From NCBI GenBank assembly GCA_002011035.2, contig MTLY02000003.1, forward strand, positions 179,194 to 243,193: 64,000 bases of DNA, written 5' to 3'. Each line of letters begins with the position of its first letter. Positions within the stretch are counted from its first letter, which is position 1. The notes under the pieces were generated by a model that saw nothing but the letters and a program-made list of their open reading frames with translations, did no database searches and was not told where the DNA came from. This DNA is from Candidatus Hecatella orcuttiae (GTDB taxonomy: Archaea; Thermoproteota; Bathyarchaeia; Hecatellales; Hecatellaceae). Shown here in pieces: positions 1 to 8,803 of this stretch. Position numbers and translations under genes: made by a program.

Positions 1-659
1 TTACCGGCTGCGGAAGCCTAGACCTCCTAAAGCTGGCTGAGGAAAGGAGAAAGGAGAGCAGACCCCTCACCCTCGTCTTCGTGGGTATCAACGGAACAGG
101 GAAGACGACAACCATAGCCAAGATGGCGAAGTTTTTCTTGGACCGAGGCTTCTCCACGGTTCTAGCCTGCAGCGACACTTTCAGAGCCGGCGCCATCGAG
201 CAACTGGAAGAGCATGCCAGACGTTTGGGAATCAAGATGGTTAAGCATGCTTACGGCTCAGACCCTGCCTCCGTAGCCTTTGACGCTGTAGCGCACGCCC
301 AAGCTCGGGGCATCAACGTGGTCCTTGTGGATACAGCGGGCAGGATGGAGACTGACCGGAACCTGATGGAGGAAATGCGGAAGATCGTCAGGGCAGCGGA
401 GGCGGACGCTGTTCTCTTCGTAGGCGACGCTTTAACCGGGAACGACGCGGTGGCGCAAGCTCAAGAGTTTAACAGGTACGTTCAAGTCGACGGCTCCATT
501 TTGACGAAGATGGACGCTGACGCCAAAGGGGGAGCCGTGGTTTCCATAGCCTATGTGACAGGGAAGCCCATCGTCTTCATGGGCGTTGGGCAAGCCTACG
601 GTGACCTTAAGCCCTTCCACGTCGAAGAGTTCATAAGCCAGCTGCTGGGGGACCATTAG
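1..659 (+). CDS. ftsY: Signal recognition particle receptor FtsY (5' partial)
   Basis: C-terminal GTPase part of the SRP receptor, which docks SRP-ribosome complexes at the membrane. The frame is open from base 3, so the start lies before the window. Visible GTPase motifs are GINGTGKTTT (P-loop), DTFRAGA, DTAGRM and TKMDADAKGG. The ALTGNDAVAQA stretch is typical of FtsY rather than SRP54, and the end at ...FISQLLGDH fits the family terminus. argF follows 15 bases downstream. Identity is clear; only the N-terminal region is missing because of the window edge. Confidence 0.93.
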   Translation, partial: TGCGSLDLLKLAEERRKESRPLTLVFVGINGTGKTTTIAKMAKFFLDRGFSTVLACSDTFRAGAIEQLEEHARRLGIKMVKHAYGSDPASVAFDAVAHAQARGINVVLVDTAGRMETDRNLMEEMRKIVRAAEADAVLFVGDALTGNDAVAQAQEFNRYVQVDGSILTKMDADAKGGAVVSIAYVTGKPIVFMGVGQAYGDLKPFHVEEFISQLLGDH

Positions 660-674
660 GTTGAGGTTTGGGGG

Positions 675-1592
675 ATGAAAGGCCGAGACTTCCTGACTTT
701 AGGAGATTTCTCCGCAGAGGAGCTTTGGGCGATCATGAAAGAAGCCCTGAGGCTGGAGCAACTGGGCGGCTCCGTCTCGGAAATTCTCAAGGGAAAGTTC
801 CTAGTTCTCATCTTCCAAAAGCCTTCCACGCGAACGAGGATTTCCTTCGAAGCGGCTATCAAACAGCTTGGGGGCGAATGCGTAAGCCTAGGCTGGAGCG
901 AGATGCAGCTTGGCCGTGGGGAGACCATAGCAGACACAGCTCGAACCCTAGACCGGTATGCCGACGGCATCGTGGCAAGGGTGTTTTCCCACGGCCACTT
1001 GGTGGAGATGGCTGAATATGCGGCTATTCCGGTGGTCAATGCTCTCTCCGACCTCTACCATCCATGTCAAGCTCTCTCCGATTTTCTGACCATCTACAAG
1101 AAGCTGGGCAAGCTGGAGGGTGTCAAACTCGCGTGGATCGGCGATGGGGACAACGTCTGCCATTCGCTTCTTCTCGGCTGTTCCAAGCTGGGTGTCGACA
1201 TGAGCGTAGCTTCCCCTCCCGGCTTCGAGCCTAAAGGTGAAGTCCTCCAAGCTGCTCAGCGGGAAAGCCGAAAATCCGGCTGTAAGATAGAGGTTGTCAG
1301 GGAACCGGAGGCAGCGGTCCGCGGCGCTGACATCATCTACACGGATACGTTTATCTCCATGGGTCTGGACGAGGAGAGACAGAGACGGCTTCAGGCATTC
1401 CTCCCAAAATACCAGGTGACCCTCAAGCTTCTCCAGCTGGCAAACCCCGACTGCCTCTTCATGCACTGCCTACCCGCCCACAGGGGCGAGGAAGTGGTCG
1501 ACGAAGTCCTCGATGGTCCCCATTCCATCGTGTGGTTTCAGGCTGAGAACAGAATGCATCTTCAAAGAGGCCTCCTCTCCCTCCTCATCTAG
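675..1592 (+). CDS. argF: Ornithine carbamoyltransferase
   Basis: Transfers the carbamoyl group of carbamoyl phosphate to ornithine to make citrulline in arginine synthesis; cytosolic. The 305 residues fit the family. The carbamoyl-phosphate loop STRTRISFE lies near residues 52-60, the HPCQALSD-type motif (YHPCQALSD) is in the middle, and the ornithine-side HCLPAHRGEE motif near the C terminus separates it from aspartate carbamoyltransferase. The ATG follows a G-rich run (gggg) that can serve as ribosome binding site. dtdA follows after 12 bases, so co-transcription is likely. Confidence 0.95.
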   Translation: MKGRDFLTLGDFSAEELWAIMKEALRLEQLGGSVSEILKGKFLVLIFQKPSTRTRISFEAAIKQLGGECVSLGWSEMQLGRGETIADTARTLDRYADGIVARVFSHGHLVEMAEYAAIPVVNALSDLYHPCQALSDFLTIYKKLGKLEGVKLAWIGDGDNVCHSLLLGCSKLGVDMSVASPPGFEPKGEVLQAAQRESRKSGCKIEVVREPEAAVRGADIIYTDTFISMGLDEERQRRLQAFLPKYQVTLKLLQLANPDCLFMHCLPAHRGEEVVDEVLDGPHSIVWFQAENRMHLQRGLLSLLI

Positions 1593-1604
1593 TCTTTCCG
1601 GGAG

Positions 1605-2432
1605 ATGTTCGCAATTTTCCTCATAGCCGCCTCCAAGGAGGACCCCGCGGGCCTCAACATCGCCCAAAAGCTCATAAAAGAATACGGCTTCAAAAGGCTG
1701 GAGAAGCCGGGCTCTCCGAAACTAGACCTCTACAGGAAAGACGACGTGCAGCTCGTCCTTATCGAAGGGCCGTGCACCCACGCCTCCCAGCTCAGCCGGC
1801 TTTTTCCCGTGGAGGCCGTGGTCTTCGCCTCCAAGCACAGGAGCGAAAGCTTAGAGCCCACTCTCACCGTCCACGTTCCCGGGAACCTAACCTCTGAAGC
1901 GAAACAAGGAGGTCGTCCCAGAGAGCTGGCGTGGGCTTGGCCTCAGCGCATGCGCAAAGCACTCCTCGCCCTAATGGAGGGAAAGAATAGGCTGCCTTCC
2001 GACTTTCGGGTCTCCTTGGAGGCAACCCATCACGGCCCCACCGAGTTAGACGTCCCTGTGTGGTTTGTGGAGATAGGAAGCTCAGAGGCTCAGTGGAAGA
2101 ACGATGAAGCTGGGAGGGTGGCGGCGGATGCTGTTTGGGCCTCCCTAGGCCCTCTTGCTGGGGGGAGGGCTGCGGTGGGTTTTGGTGGGGGGCATTATTC
2201 TCCGAAGCATACGGAGTTCTGCGCGGAGACGGATTACGCCATAGGCCACATTTTCCCCAAATACGCTTTCGCTTCAGGCATCGACGATGAGGTTTTGGCT
2301 CAAGCCTTTTCCAAGACTTGGGGAGAATGCCATGTGGCCGTCGTAGACTGGAAGGGGCTTCAGGGAGGCTTGCGGAGGGTTCTTTTGGAAAAGCTGGAAG
2401 TCATGGGCGTGGGGGAAATCGTGAAAATCTGA
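1605..2432 (+). CDS. dtdA: D-aminoacyl-tRNA deacylase, archaeal/plant (DTD2) type
   Basis: Hydrolyses D-amino acids wrongly attached to tRNA. The 275 residues match the archaeal/plant DTD2 (GEK1) family. Visible signatures are the N-terminal FAIFLIAASKEDPAGLNIA, the conserved ATHHGPTE and the GGGHYSPKHTEF metal/catalytic motif. The gene follows argF closely. Unlike bacterial Dtd (about 150 residues), this family is larger and unrelated in sequence, which supports the archaeal call. Confidence 0.9.
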   Translation: MFAIFLIAASKEDPAGLNIAQKLIKEYGFKRLEKPGSPKLDLYRKDDVQLVLIEGPCTHASQLSRLFPVEAVVFASKHRSESLEPTLTVHVPGNLTSEAKQGGRPRELAWAWPQRMRKALLALMEGKNRLPSDFRVSLEATHHGPTELDVPVWFVEIGSSEAQWKNDEAGRVAADAVWASLGPLAGGRAAVGFGGGHYSPKHTEFCAETDYAIGHIFPKYAFASGIDDEVLAQAFSKTWGECHVAVVDWKGLQGGLRRVLLEKLEVMGVGEIVKI

Positions 2433-2503
2433 CCGTAGATCGGCAGTTTTCAGAAGGGAAAGACTTTAAGTTTACCCTTAAATTTAACTAGAAGGAGCGA
2501 ATC

Positions 2504-2677
2504 ATGGGCTTGAGGTCATGGCTTACTTCCAGCTACAGGCTGTTGAAGACTGCTTCGAAGCCAAGTAAGACGGAGTTCTGGCTTCTGCTCCGAGTCTGCA
2601 TTCTAGGCGTGATCGTGGTAGGAGCCGTGGGCTTCCTCATCAAATTCATCTCCGCCATCATAGGGTTCAAGCCTTGA
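2504..2677 (+). CDS. secE: Preprotein translocase subunit SecE / Sec61-gamma
   Basis: A 57-residue protein: an amphipathic N-terminal part (SYRLLKTASKPSKTEFW), then one hydrophobic membrane helix (about residues 26-54). This is the archaeal SecE/Sec61-gamma layout. The ATG follows the purine run gaaggagcg. It sits directly upstream of the Spt5/NusG gene, the classic secE-nusG-rplKAJL neighbourhood, which makes the call firm despite the short length. It anchors the SecYEG protein-conducting channel in the cytoplasmic membrane. Confidence 0.85.
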   Translation: MGLRSWLTSSYRLLKTASKPSKTEFWLLLRVCILGVIVVGAVGFLIKFISAIIGFKP

Positions 2678-2714
2678 AGAGGGCCTGTTTCCGCATATCT
2701 CAGAGGTATGAAAG

Positions 2715-3245
2715 TTGAGCGAAGAGGATAAGGCAGAGGCAAAATCCGAGGCTGAGGCTGAAAGCCGAGAGAGTGGAGTTGAGGTTGAAAAAACTCAGAT
2801 ATTTGCCTTGAAAACAACCTCAGGCCAAGAGGTCAATGTGGCTAACATGATCTCCAACAGGGCTGCAGCCAACAAGGCACCCATCTACGCTGTGCTGGTG
2901 TCAGGAACCCTGAAAGGCTACATCTTCGTGGAGGCGGCGGGCCCTCACTTCATCGACGATATTGTATCTGGGGCTAAGCATGTGAGACAGAGGCTTCCAG
3001 GGCTGATCAAAATCTCCGAACTGGAAAGATACTTGATCACCAAGCCTGTGATCGAGGAGCTGGAGGTGGATGACACCGTCGAGGTGGTAGGAGGGCCTTT
3101 GAAGGGCATGAAAGCCAAGATAACCAAGGTGGACAAAATCAAGAACGAAGTCACCTTAGAGCTTTTAGAAGCCTCCATAACCATGCCCATAACCGTCGGA
3201 GGCGACTATGTAAGGCGTCTCGAAAAGGGGCGGCGGGGGAAATAG
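2715..3245 (+). CDS. spt5: Transcription elongation factor Spt5 (NusG family)
   Basis: Processivity factor that binds the RNA polymerase clamp together with Spt4. After a charged Glu/Lys/Ala tail of about 28 residues comes the NGN domain (IFALKTTSGQEVNVANMI), then a KOW domain with VEVVGGPLKGMKAKI. The 176 residues are slightly longer than usual because of the acidic tail. Start is TTG, preceded by gaggtatgaaag. rpl11 begins 3 bases after the stop, so both are in one operon with the L1 stalk and L10 genes. Confidence 0.92.
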   Translation: MSEEDKAEAKSEAEAESRESGVEVEKTQIFALKTTSGQEVNVANMISNRAAANKAPIYAVLVSGTLKGYIFVEAAGPHFIDDIVSGAKHVRQRLPGLIKISELERYLITKPVIEELEVDDTVEVVGGPLKGMKAKITKVDKIKNEVTLELLEASITMPITVGGDYVRRLEKGRRGK

Positions 3246-3247
3246 CC

Positions 3248-3733
3248 TTGGGCGAGAAAAAAATAGTGGAAGCCTTGATCAGCGGAGGAAAAGCCACGGC
3301 AGGCCCTCCATTGGGCCCAGCCTTAGGCCCGTTGGGGGTTAACGTCCCTGCCATTGTGGGAAAGATCAACGAGCTCACCTCCCAGTTCGGGGGGATAAAG
3401 GTTCCGGTTAAGGTTATCGTAGACTTAGAGACCAAAAGGTTTGAGGTAGAGGTAGGTACGCCTCCCACCGTAGCCCTCATCGTCAAGGAGCTAGGCATTG
3501 AGAAAGGTTCAGGGACGCCTAACACGCAGAAGGTTGGAGACCTCACCATGGAGCAGGTGAAGAAGATAGCCGCCATAAAGATGGCTCAGTCCTATTCCAA
3601 AAGCTTGGAGGCAGCGGTTAAAGAAGTCCTAGGAGTCTGTGTGAGCATGGGAGTGACTGTGGAGGGAAAAGAGCCTAAAACCGTCCAGAAGGAGATTGCT
3701 GAAGGCCGCTACCGGGAGCTTTTAGAAGCCTAA
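3248..3733 (+). CDS. rpl11: Ribosomal protein uL11
   Basis: Large-subunit GTPase-centre protein that binds 23S rRNA at the base of the P stalk. The N-terminal motif GGKATAGPPLGPALGPLG is diagnostic, and the C-terminal half carries the rRNA-binding helix (KVGDLTMEQVKKIAAIK). The 161 residues fit archaeal L11. Start is TTG, 3 bases after the spt5 stop. The order spt5-rpl11-rpl1-rpl10-rpl12 is conserved in archaea. Confidence 0.95.
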   Translation: MGEKKIVEALISGGKATAGPPLGPALGPLGVNVPAIVGKINELTSQFGGIKVPVKVIVDLETKRFEVEVGTPPTVALIVKELGIEKGSGTPNTQKVGDLTMEQVKKIAAIKMAQSYSKSLEAAVKEVLGVCVSMGVTVEGKEPKTVQKEIAEGRYRELLEA

Positions 3734-3798
3734 GCCTGAAAACCTTATTGGCTACTTCCCTCCTACTATTGAGGCTTAAGCTGAATCGGTGTGAAGGA

Positions 3799-4452
3799 TT
3801 GCAGGTAAAGATTGAAGCCTTAACCGAAGCCGTTAAGGAGGCTTTGGAAGCAGGGAAAAGAAATTTCACTCAAAGCATAGACCTCACGGTGAACTTGAGG
3901 GACATAGACCCGAAAAAGCCTGAAGCCCGTTTGAACGAGCTGGTGGAAGTCCCTCACGCCGTTCAGAAGGAGGTCAAAGTCTGCACCATAGCCTCCGGCC
4001 AGCTGGCTTTAGAGGCCAAGAAAGCGGGAGCAGAGCGGGTGCTTCAAAGGGAAGACCTTGAAAACTTGGCCAAAGACCGGAAAGCCGCTCGGAGAGTAGC
4101 TCAGGAATATGACTTTTTCCTGTCTGAAGCCTCCATGATGCCCTTGGTGGGAAAGATTTTCGGGCCTTTCCTAGGGCCTAAAGGTAAGATGCCTACCCCC
4201 ATTCCTCCCAACGCCCCTGTTCACTCCTACATTGAAAGACTCCGTCGCACGGTGAGACTGAGGCTGAAGGACCAGCCTATCGTGCACTGCCGGGTGGGTG
4301 TGGAAGGCATGGACCCTTTTCATATTGCAGAGAACGCCATGGCGGTGTTGAGGAGGCTGGAAGAGAAGCTGGAAAAAGGAGCTAAAAGCATTGCGAAGGT
4401 TTACGTGAAGACTACCATGGGCAAGCCTGTGGTTGTGAAAGGGGGAAGCTAG
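3799..4452 (+). CDS. rpl1: Ribosomal protein uL1
   Basis: L1-stalk protein that binds 23S rRNA and guides exit of E-site tRNA; in archaea it can also repress its own mRNA. The TTG at 3799 (preceded by ggtg, 217 residues) is chosen over an in-frame TTG at 3748 because conserved sequence begins at VKIEALTEAVKEA and this length fits archaeal L1. Diagnostic segments are MPLVGKIFGPFLGPKGKMP in the middle and the C-terminal VKTTMGKPVVVK. rpl10 begins 2 bases after the stop. Confidence 0.92.
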   Translation: MQVKIEALTEAVKEALEAGKRNFTQSIDLTVNLRDIDPKKPEARLNELVEVPHAVQKEVKVCTIASGQLALEAKKAGAERVLQREDLENLAKDRKAARRVAQEYDFFLSEASMMPLVGKIFGPFLGPKGKMPTPIPPNAPVHSYIERLRRTVRLRLKDQPIVHCRVGVEGMDPFHIAENAMAVLRRLEEKLEKGAKSIAKVYVKTTMGKPVVVKGGS

Positions 4453-4453
4453 G

Positions 4454-5338
4454 TTGAGCTTGAAGGCTGTGTTGAAGGTTAAAGAGCGGAAGAAGGCGGA
4501 GGTAGAGGCCCTGACTAAACTCCTCAAAGAGTACAAGGTGGTGTCGCTCAGCAACCTCCACAAAGTCCGAGCAGCCCAAATCCAGAAGCTGAGAAAAATG
4601 TTTCGAGGAGAGGTCATCTTCAAATGCGCTAAGAACACTTTGCTGAGGAGAAGTCTTCGAGAGGTTTCCAAGGAAAAGCCCGGGCTGAACGGTTTGGAAA
4701 AATATCTAGGAGGATCCACTCTTCTCATTCTGACAAACCTAGACCCCTTCAAACTTTCCATCATGCTGGATAAGAATAAAGTAAAGCTGCCGGCTAAGGT
4801 CGGAGACATAGCTCCCTCTGATATCGTCATCCCTGAGGGAAGCACAGGTCTTCCCCCGGGGCCCATCATCAGCGAGCTCACGGAGCTGGGATTACCCACC
4901 AAGATTGAGGGGGGAAGCATCTGGGTGACCAGGGACACGACGCTGGTGAGGAAGGGCGAAGTCATATCCGCCCAGGTGGCCAGCCTCCTGAGTAGGCTGG
5001 GAATCAAGCCCATCGAAGCCAAGCTCAGCCTGACCGCGGCCTACGAAGACGGCTTAGTTCACCCCCCGGAACTCCTCCAAATAGACCTTCAAGCCTTTAA
5101 AGAAGAGTTGCAGAAGGCCGTGGACTCCGCTCGAAATCTGGCGGTTAACGCAGGTTACCCCACCCCAGAGACGGTGCAGATTCTCTTAACCAAGGCGGCT
5201 CTGGAAGGGCGAAGCTTATCCATCGCCGCCAAGGTCTTCGACAAGGAGACGCTGCCCATCCTCTTGGCTGAAGGCAGCCGCGAGGCGAGCAGTCTGCTGG
5301 GCAAGTTGAAGGAGATCGACGCCTCGCTGGCTTCCTAG
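4454..5338 (+). CDS. rpl10: Ribosomal protein uL10 (P0)
   Basis: Stalk-base protein that anchors L12 dimers and recruits translational GTPases. The 294 residues start at TTG. The N-terminal RNA-binding part (KEYKVVSLSNLHKVRAAQIQ, KCAKNTLLRR) and archaeal insertion (GLPPGPIISELTELGLPTKI) are visible. The C-terminal spine helices end at ...LGKLKEIDASLAS. The acidic tail common at the end of archaeal P0 is not present here, which is a mild oddity. It is the last gene before a separate promoter for rpl12. Confidence 0.9.
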   Translation: MSLKAVLKVKERKKAEVEALTKLLKEYKVVSLSNLHKVRAAQIQKLRKMFRGEVIFKCAKNTLLRRSLREVSKEKPGLNGLEKYLGGSTLLILTNLDPFKLSIMLDKNKVKLPAKVGDIAPSDIVIPEGSTGLPPGPIISELTELGLPTKIEGGSIWVTRDTTLVRKGEVISAQVASLLSRLGIKPIEAKLSLTAAYEDGLVHPPELLQIDLQAFKEELQKAVDSARNLAVNAGYPTPETVQILLTKAALEGRSLSIAAKVFDKETLPILLAEGSREASSLLGKLKEIDASLAS

Positions 5339-5363
5339 CTGGCGGGGGGCTGAAAGGTTGGGA

Positions 5364-5374
5364 ATATATTTATA
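5364..5374 (+). promoter_or_regulatory. TATA box for rpl12
   Basis: The A/T run atatatttata lies 54 bases before the GTG start of rpl12, in the 79-base gap after rpl10. This suggests L12, needed in several copies per ribosome, has its own transcript. The downstream leader holds a short inverted repeat (ttgag...ctcaa) of unknown meaning. Confidence 0.55.
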
Positions 5375-5417
5375 AGGATGAGGCTTGATTGAGCATACAC
5401 TCAAGAGGTGAGTTCCT

Positions 5418-5738
5418 GTGACTGTCTCCTCTGCCTACGTTCACGCGGCTTTGCTACTCCACTACGCCAACCAAGGCATTAACGTGGACAACCTCAAGAA
5501 GGTCTTGGAGGCTGCGGGTATCCCCCCAGACGAGTCTAGAATTAAAGCCCTAGCCGCCGCCATATCTGAGGTCAACGTGGAAGAAGCCCTTAAAGCCGCA
5601 CCAGTAGGCTTCGCGCCCCAAGCGCCAACTGCGCCCGCCACGCCTGCGGAAGCCAAGAAGGAAGAGAAGAAGGAGAAAGAAAAAGAGGAAAAGAAGGAAG
5701 ACGAGGCGCTGGCAGGACTGGGCGCCCTCTTCGGCTAG
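5418..5738 (+). CDS. rpl12: Ribosomal protein P1/L12
   Basis: Flexible stalk protein that contacts translation factors. The 106 residues have the archaeal layout: N-terminal dimerisation domain ([20 protein letters not shown]), Ala/Pro-rich hinge (residues about 62-75), a Lys/Glu-rich segment and the conserved C-terminal end ([10 protein letters not shown]), which binds elongation factors. Start is GTG after gaggtga. A TATA-like element upstream implies separate transcription from rpl10. Confidence 0.94.
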   Translation: MTVSSAYVHAALLLHYANQGINVDNLKKVLEAAGIPPDESRIKALAAAISEVNVEEALKAAPVGFAPQAPTAPATPAEAKKEEKKEKEKEEKKEDEALAGLGALFG

Positions 5739-5839
5739 CCTCCGCCTACCTTTCTCAGCTTCCTCCCCATGCTTCTCCTTTCCCCTAGCGAGCTTTGGTC
5801 TAAATAGTTCTTCCACCCAAGTTTCTTAGAGGCGAAACC

Positions 5840-6634
5840 TTGGGAAAGCTCACGTTCATAGGTTTAGGTCTCCACGACGAGAAAAGCTTGTCTCTGCTGG
5901 GGCTGGAGAAGGCTAAAGCAGCTGACAGAGTTTACGCTGAATTCTACACCAACCTCATGCCTAAACTTTCCATCAAAGCCTTGGAAAACCTCCTAGCCAA
6001 ACCCGTCACCGTCCTTTCCAGAGGAGACTTAGAAGAGCGGGCTGAGGAAGGAATCCTCAGGCAGGCGTCAGAGGGAGAAGTTGCCCTGCTGGTGCCGGGA
6101 GACCCCTTGGTGGCTACCACGCACATTGACCTCCGGCTTCGCGCCGAAAGGGCAGGCATTGAAACCGAGGTTTTAAACGGGGTCTCCATCTACTCAGCCG
6201 CCCCCGCCGCGGCGGGGCTTCAAGTCTATAAGTTCGGGAAGACGGTGACCGTTCCCTTTCCAACTCCCTTCTACAAGCCTGAAACCCCCTATGAAGTGGT
6301 TGTGGAGAACAGCCGCCGAGGTCTTCACACGCTAGTACTTTTGGATGTGGACAGCGAGAAAGGGCGGTGTATGACGGTTAGGGAGGGCTTGGAGTATCTT
6401 TTAGAGGTGGAGGAGAAAAGAAAAGAAGGGGCAGTGACCCCGCGTCGGCTGGCCGTGGGACTAGCAGGCCTAGGCTCCCTGAAGCCTGAAGTCAAGGGAA
6501 ACCGAGTGGAAAGACTGCTGGAAACAGTCTTTGAGGAGCTTCCCCAGTGCATCATCTTCCCGGGGAAGCTTCACTTCATGGAAGCTGAAGCCTTGAAAGT
6601 TTTTGCCGGCACTCCGGAGGAGGCTTTCCGGTGA
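5840..6634 (+). CDS. dph5: Diphthine synthase
   Basis: SAM-dependent methyltransferase of diphthamide synthesis that methylates the modified histidine of elongation factor 2. The 264 residues begin LTFIGLGLHDEKSLSLLGLE, the tetrapyrrole-methylase-type N terminus of Dph5, with VYAEFYTN and LVPGDPLVATTH motifs. Start is TTG. It overlaps the next gene by 4 bases (GTGA). dph2, the first-step gene, is at 27.5 kb in this window. Confidence 0.93.
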   Translation: MGKLTFIGLGLHDEKSLSLLGLEKAKAADRVYAEFYTNLMPKLSIKALENLLAKPVTVLSRGDLEERAEEGILRQASEGEVALLVPGDPLVATTHIDLRLRAERAGIETEVLNGVSIYSAAPAAAGLQVYKFGKTVTVPFPTPFYKPETPYEVVVENSRRGLHTLVLLDVDSEKGRCMTVREGLEYLLEVEEKRKEGAVTPRRLAVGLAGLGSLKPEVKGNRVERLLETVFEELPQCIIFPGKLHFMEAEALKVFAGTPEEAFR

Positions 6635-6912
6635 GCGCGTCGCGGAAGCTGGAGGAAATGTACCGGAGATATAGAGAGAACCTCAGCCAAGCTCTTTCAG
6701 GGTTGAAGCTTCAGGCAGCCGGGGAGGAGGCTTCAAGGGTAAGGGAAATAGTCGAGTTGGCTGAAAGCTACCGGCGGGACGCGGAGCACTTCCAGAACAC
6801 CGGGCGGCCTGTCACCGCTCTGATATCTCTAGCCTACGGGGAAGGCCTGCTGGACGCCCTTAGACTTTTAAGGCTCGTTCACTTCACATGGAAGAGGAGT
6901 GGAGCGGGCTGA
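6631..6912 (+). CDS. DUF357-family helical protein
   Basis: A 93-residue all-helical protein with the family pattern AESYRRDAEHFQNTGRPVTA followed by ISLAYGEGLLDALRLL. DUF357 proteins are small archaeal proteins of unknown function, often next to ribL or dph5. It starts with GTG overlapping the dph5 stop by 4 bases and overlaps ribL by 25 bases, so it is tightly coupled in translation to both. No catalytic motif is visible. Confidence 0.82.
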   Translation: MSASRKLEEMYRRYRENLSQALSGLKLQAAGEEASRVREIVELAESYRRDAEHFQNTGRPVTALISLAYGEGLLDALRLLRLVHFTWKRSGAG

Positions 6913-7409
6913 GGAAGCGGCTGGACAACGGGCGGAAAAGGGTGCTGGCTTCCGGGGTCTTCGACCTCCTCCATCTTGGGCATGCGCGTTTTCTTCAGAA
7001 GGCCAAGGAGGTCGGGGGAAAGGACTCGGAGCTTTTGGTCGTGGTAGCCCGGGATAGCACCGTCAAGAAGTTGAAGGGAAGCCCTCCCGTTCTCCCGGAA
7101 AAGGAAAGGAGAGCCTTGGTGGAGATGCTTAAACCCGTGGACAAGGTGGTATTGGGAAGCAGGAAACTGGTGGACATAGAGGGAATCATCCGAAAACATA
7201 AGCCCGACATCATTGCGTTGGGCTACGACCAAGACCAGATTGAGGCTGAGGTTAAACGCGTCGTCGCCGCGAAGGCCTTCCCCATTCAGGTGGTCAGAAT
7301 TCAAAGGTTCGGCTCCGAAGGCTTCAACAGCTCCTCGAAGATCAAGGAACTCGTTGCAGCCTTAAAAAAAGCTGAGAAAAAGAAGGCTAAACCGCTAAGG
7401 ACGGGTTAA
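6888..7409 (+). CDS. ribL: FAD synthetase RibL (cytidylyltransferase family)
   Basis: Archaeal FMN adenylyltransferase that makes FAD. The 173 residues contain a Rossmann-like nucleotidyltransferase core with GVFDLLHLGHARFL (HxGH motif), VVVARD and a C-terminal FGSEGFNSSSKIKE, equivalent to the ISSTxIR-type motif. The tail is Lys-rich. It overlaps the upstream DUF357 gene. Confusion with glycerol-3-phosphate cytidylyltransferase is possible from the motif alone, but length and context favour RibL. Confidence 0.85.
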   Translation: MEEEWSGLRKRLDNGRKRVLASGVFDLLHLGHARFLQKAKEVGGKDSELLVVVARDSTVKKLKGSPPVLPEKERRALVEMLKPVDKVVLGSRKLVDIEGIIRKHKPDIIALGYDQDQIEAEVKRVVAAKAFPIQVVRIQRFGSEGFNSSSKIKELVAALKKAEKKKAKPLRTG

Positions 7410-7425
7410 GCTCGCCGCGGTGGGA

Positions 7426-8382
7426 CTAGAATTTTAAGGCCGAGTCAGCCAGCTGGCGGGCGTCAAGGCTTTCTTGAGCCGGATTCAACACTAGAAAGGC
7501 CCCCTGCGGGTTGAAGTAAGGCGGCCCCTTCCTAGAGAAAAGGGTTAAAACTTTCCCCCTATGGGAGGCCATGACCCCTTCAGGGCAAGGTTGATGGCCT
7601 CGGATGAGAACCTTGGCCCCAGCCAGCGCCAGCACTCGAGCTGTCACGTCTTCGCCAAACAGTCTCCCCGCCCCGCGGGGGGAAGGATAGACTCCTGCGA
7701 TGTCGTCTTCAGGGTCGCTCCAGAGAATTTCCTCCAAATGGCTTGTGGAGGGGTGGGTCTGATGGGCGTAGGCTAAGTCTTTTAGAGTTGAAGCCTGACT
7801 GGGTGCCCCTCCGTGGAGCAGCAGATAGGCTCCCTCCACCAAGACAGCTTGATGCAATCCCTGGAAAAGCCTCACTAAGCTCAAGTAGAGGTCTCTTCCC
7901 GCGGAGCCGAATTTTCTCTGAAAGTCGGAGGGTAGGTCATGGGGCATCCCCAAAAGGTCTGGGGGGGCTTCGTGGTTTCCTCGGAGAAGAATCACCCTTT
8001 CAGGGTGGTCCCGCTTCAGCCTGAGCACCAAACTGTAGACTTCAGGAGAGTAGGGCCCTCTGTCCCCATAGTCTCCTAAAAAAATCAGCTTCACATCCTC
8101 CCCAGCCGCTGTCCGCTCTAAAAACCTGCTTTTTCGAAGGATGTGGATGAGGCTCTCTAGGTCTCCGTGAAGGTCTCCCACGACCACGATTTTCCCTTTG
8201 CGCGGGAGGACGACTAGGCCTCCGGTGATTTTCATCTCCTCCCTGTAGCCCCCTTGGCTTCGCTCCGCCTTCAGCAAGGCTTCAACTTCCCCCATCAGCT
8301 GGGCCATTTTGTCGGAGGAAATTCTGAAAGCCTCCTCGGCCCAGTGTTCAGCCAAATGCAATGCAGAGCCTCCGAACTGCAC
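7426..8382 (-). CDS. PPP-family serine/threonine protein phosphatase
   Basis: Metallophosphatase of the PP1/PP2A superfamily (318 residues). The three metal motifs are GDLHGDLES, GDYGDRGPYS and RGNHEAP, with a distal HGG and an RGHQP motif completing the active site. Archaeal PPP enzymes dephosphorylate Ser/Thr. Start is GTG, 3 bases after the end of mptD on the same strand, so it may share the pterin-gene transcript without functional link. Confidence 0.9.
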   Translation of the reverse strand: MQFGGSALHLAEHWAEEAFRISSDKMAQLMGEVEALLKAERSQGGYREEMKITGGLVVLPRKGKIVVVGDLHGDLESLIHILRKSRFLERTAAGEDVKLIFLGDYGDRGPYSPEVYSLVLRLKRDHPERVILLRGNHEAPPDLLGMPHDLPSDFQRKFGSAGRDLYLSLVRLFQGLHQAVLVEGAYLLLHGGAPSQASTLKDLAYAHQTHPSTSHLEEILWSDPEDDIAGVYPSPRGAGRLFGEDVTARVLALAGAKVLIRGHQPCPEGVMASHRGKVLTLFSRKGPPYFNPQGAFLVLNPAQESLDARQLADSALKF

Positions 8383-8385
8383 AGC

Positions 8386-8778
8386 CTACTTTTCCCTGAT
8401 TTTTTCGATGTACATGAGGGAGAAGTCCAGCTGGGGGAGGTACTCCATTTTCAGCGTGGCTTCAGCCTTGCCGTAGTGGGTTTTGACTTCAACCTTCAGA
8501 TGCCTCCCTTGGAGGGCTGTGTAACTGTACGGGTCTCCTCGTCGGCGTTTCTTCAGCAGTTTGGGGTCTAGACGCACCTTCACTGCGGCTCGGTAAGGTT
8601 GGAGGAGGAAAGCTTTCTCCGCAGCCTTTTCCACAGCTTTAATCACATCCCTATCGCGGGTTATGGGTGTTCCCACAAGCTGGTGAACCAAGGCGCCTAG
8701 CGCTATGCCTCCTTCGAAGACGGCTCTCTCCCTGTCGGTGACCGAGGGATCAAAATATTTTTGGGCTTTATCCTTCAT
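8386..8778 (-). CDS. mptD: Dihydroneopterin aldolase MptD, archaeal type
   Basis: Converts 7,8-dihydroneopterin to 6-hydroxymethyl-7,8-dihydropterin in tetrahydromethanopterin-type coenzyme synthesis. The conserved FEGGIALGALVHQLVGTP segment is typical of the archaeal MptD family, unrelated to bacterial FolB. The ATG at 8778 (130 residues) is preferred over an upstream GTG at 8796. A TATA element at 8804-8814 predicts transcription start near 8785, between the two candidates. It lies beside mptA and a DHPS-like gene, the expected pathway partners. Confidence 0.82.
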   Translation of the reverse strand: MKDKAQKYFDPSVTDRERAVFEGGIALGALVHQLVGTPITRDRDVIKAVEKAAEKAFLLQPYRAAVKVRLDPKLLKKRRRGDPYSYTALQGRHLKVEVKTHYGKAEATLKMEYLPQLDFSLMYIEKIREK

Positions 8779-8803
8779 GTTCCGCGTGGAAATCACCTTT
8801 CCA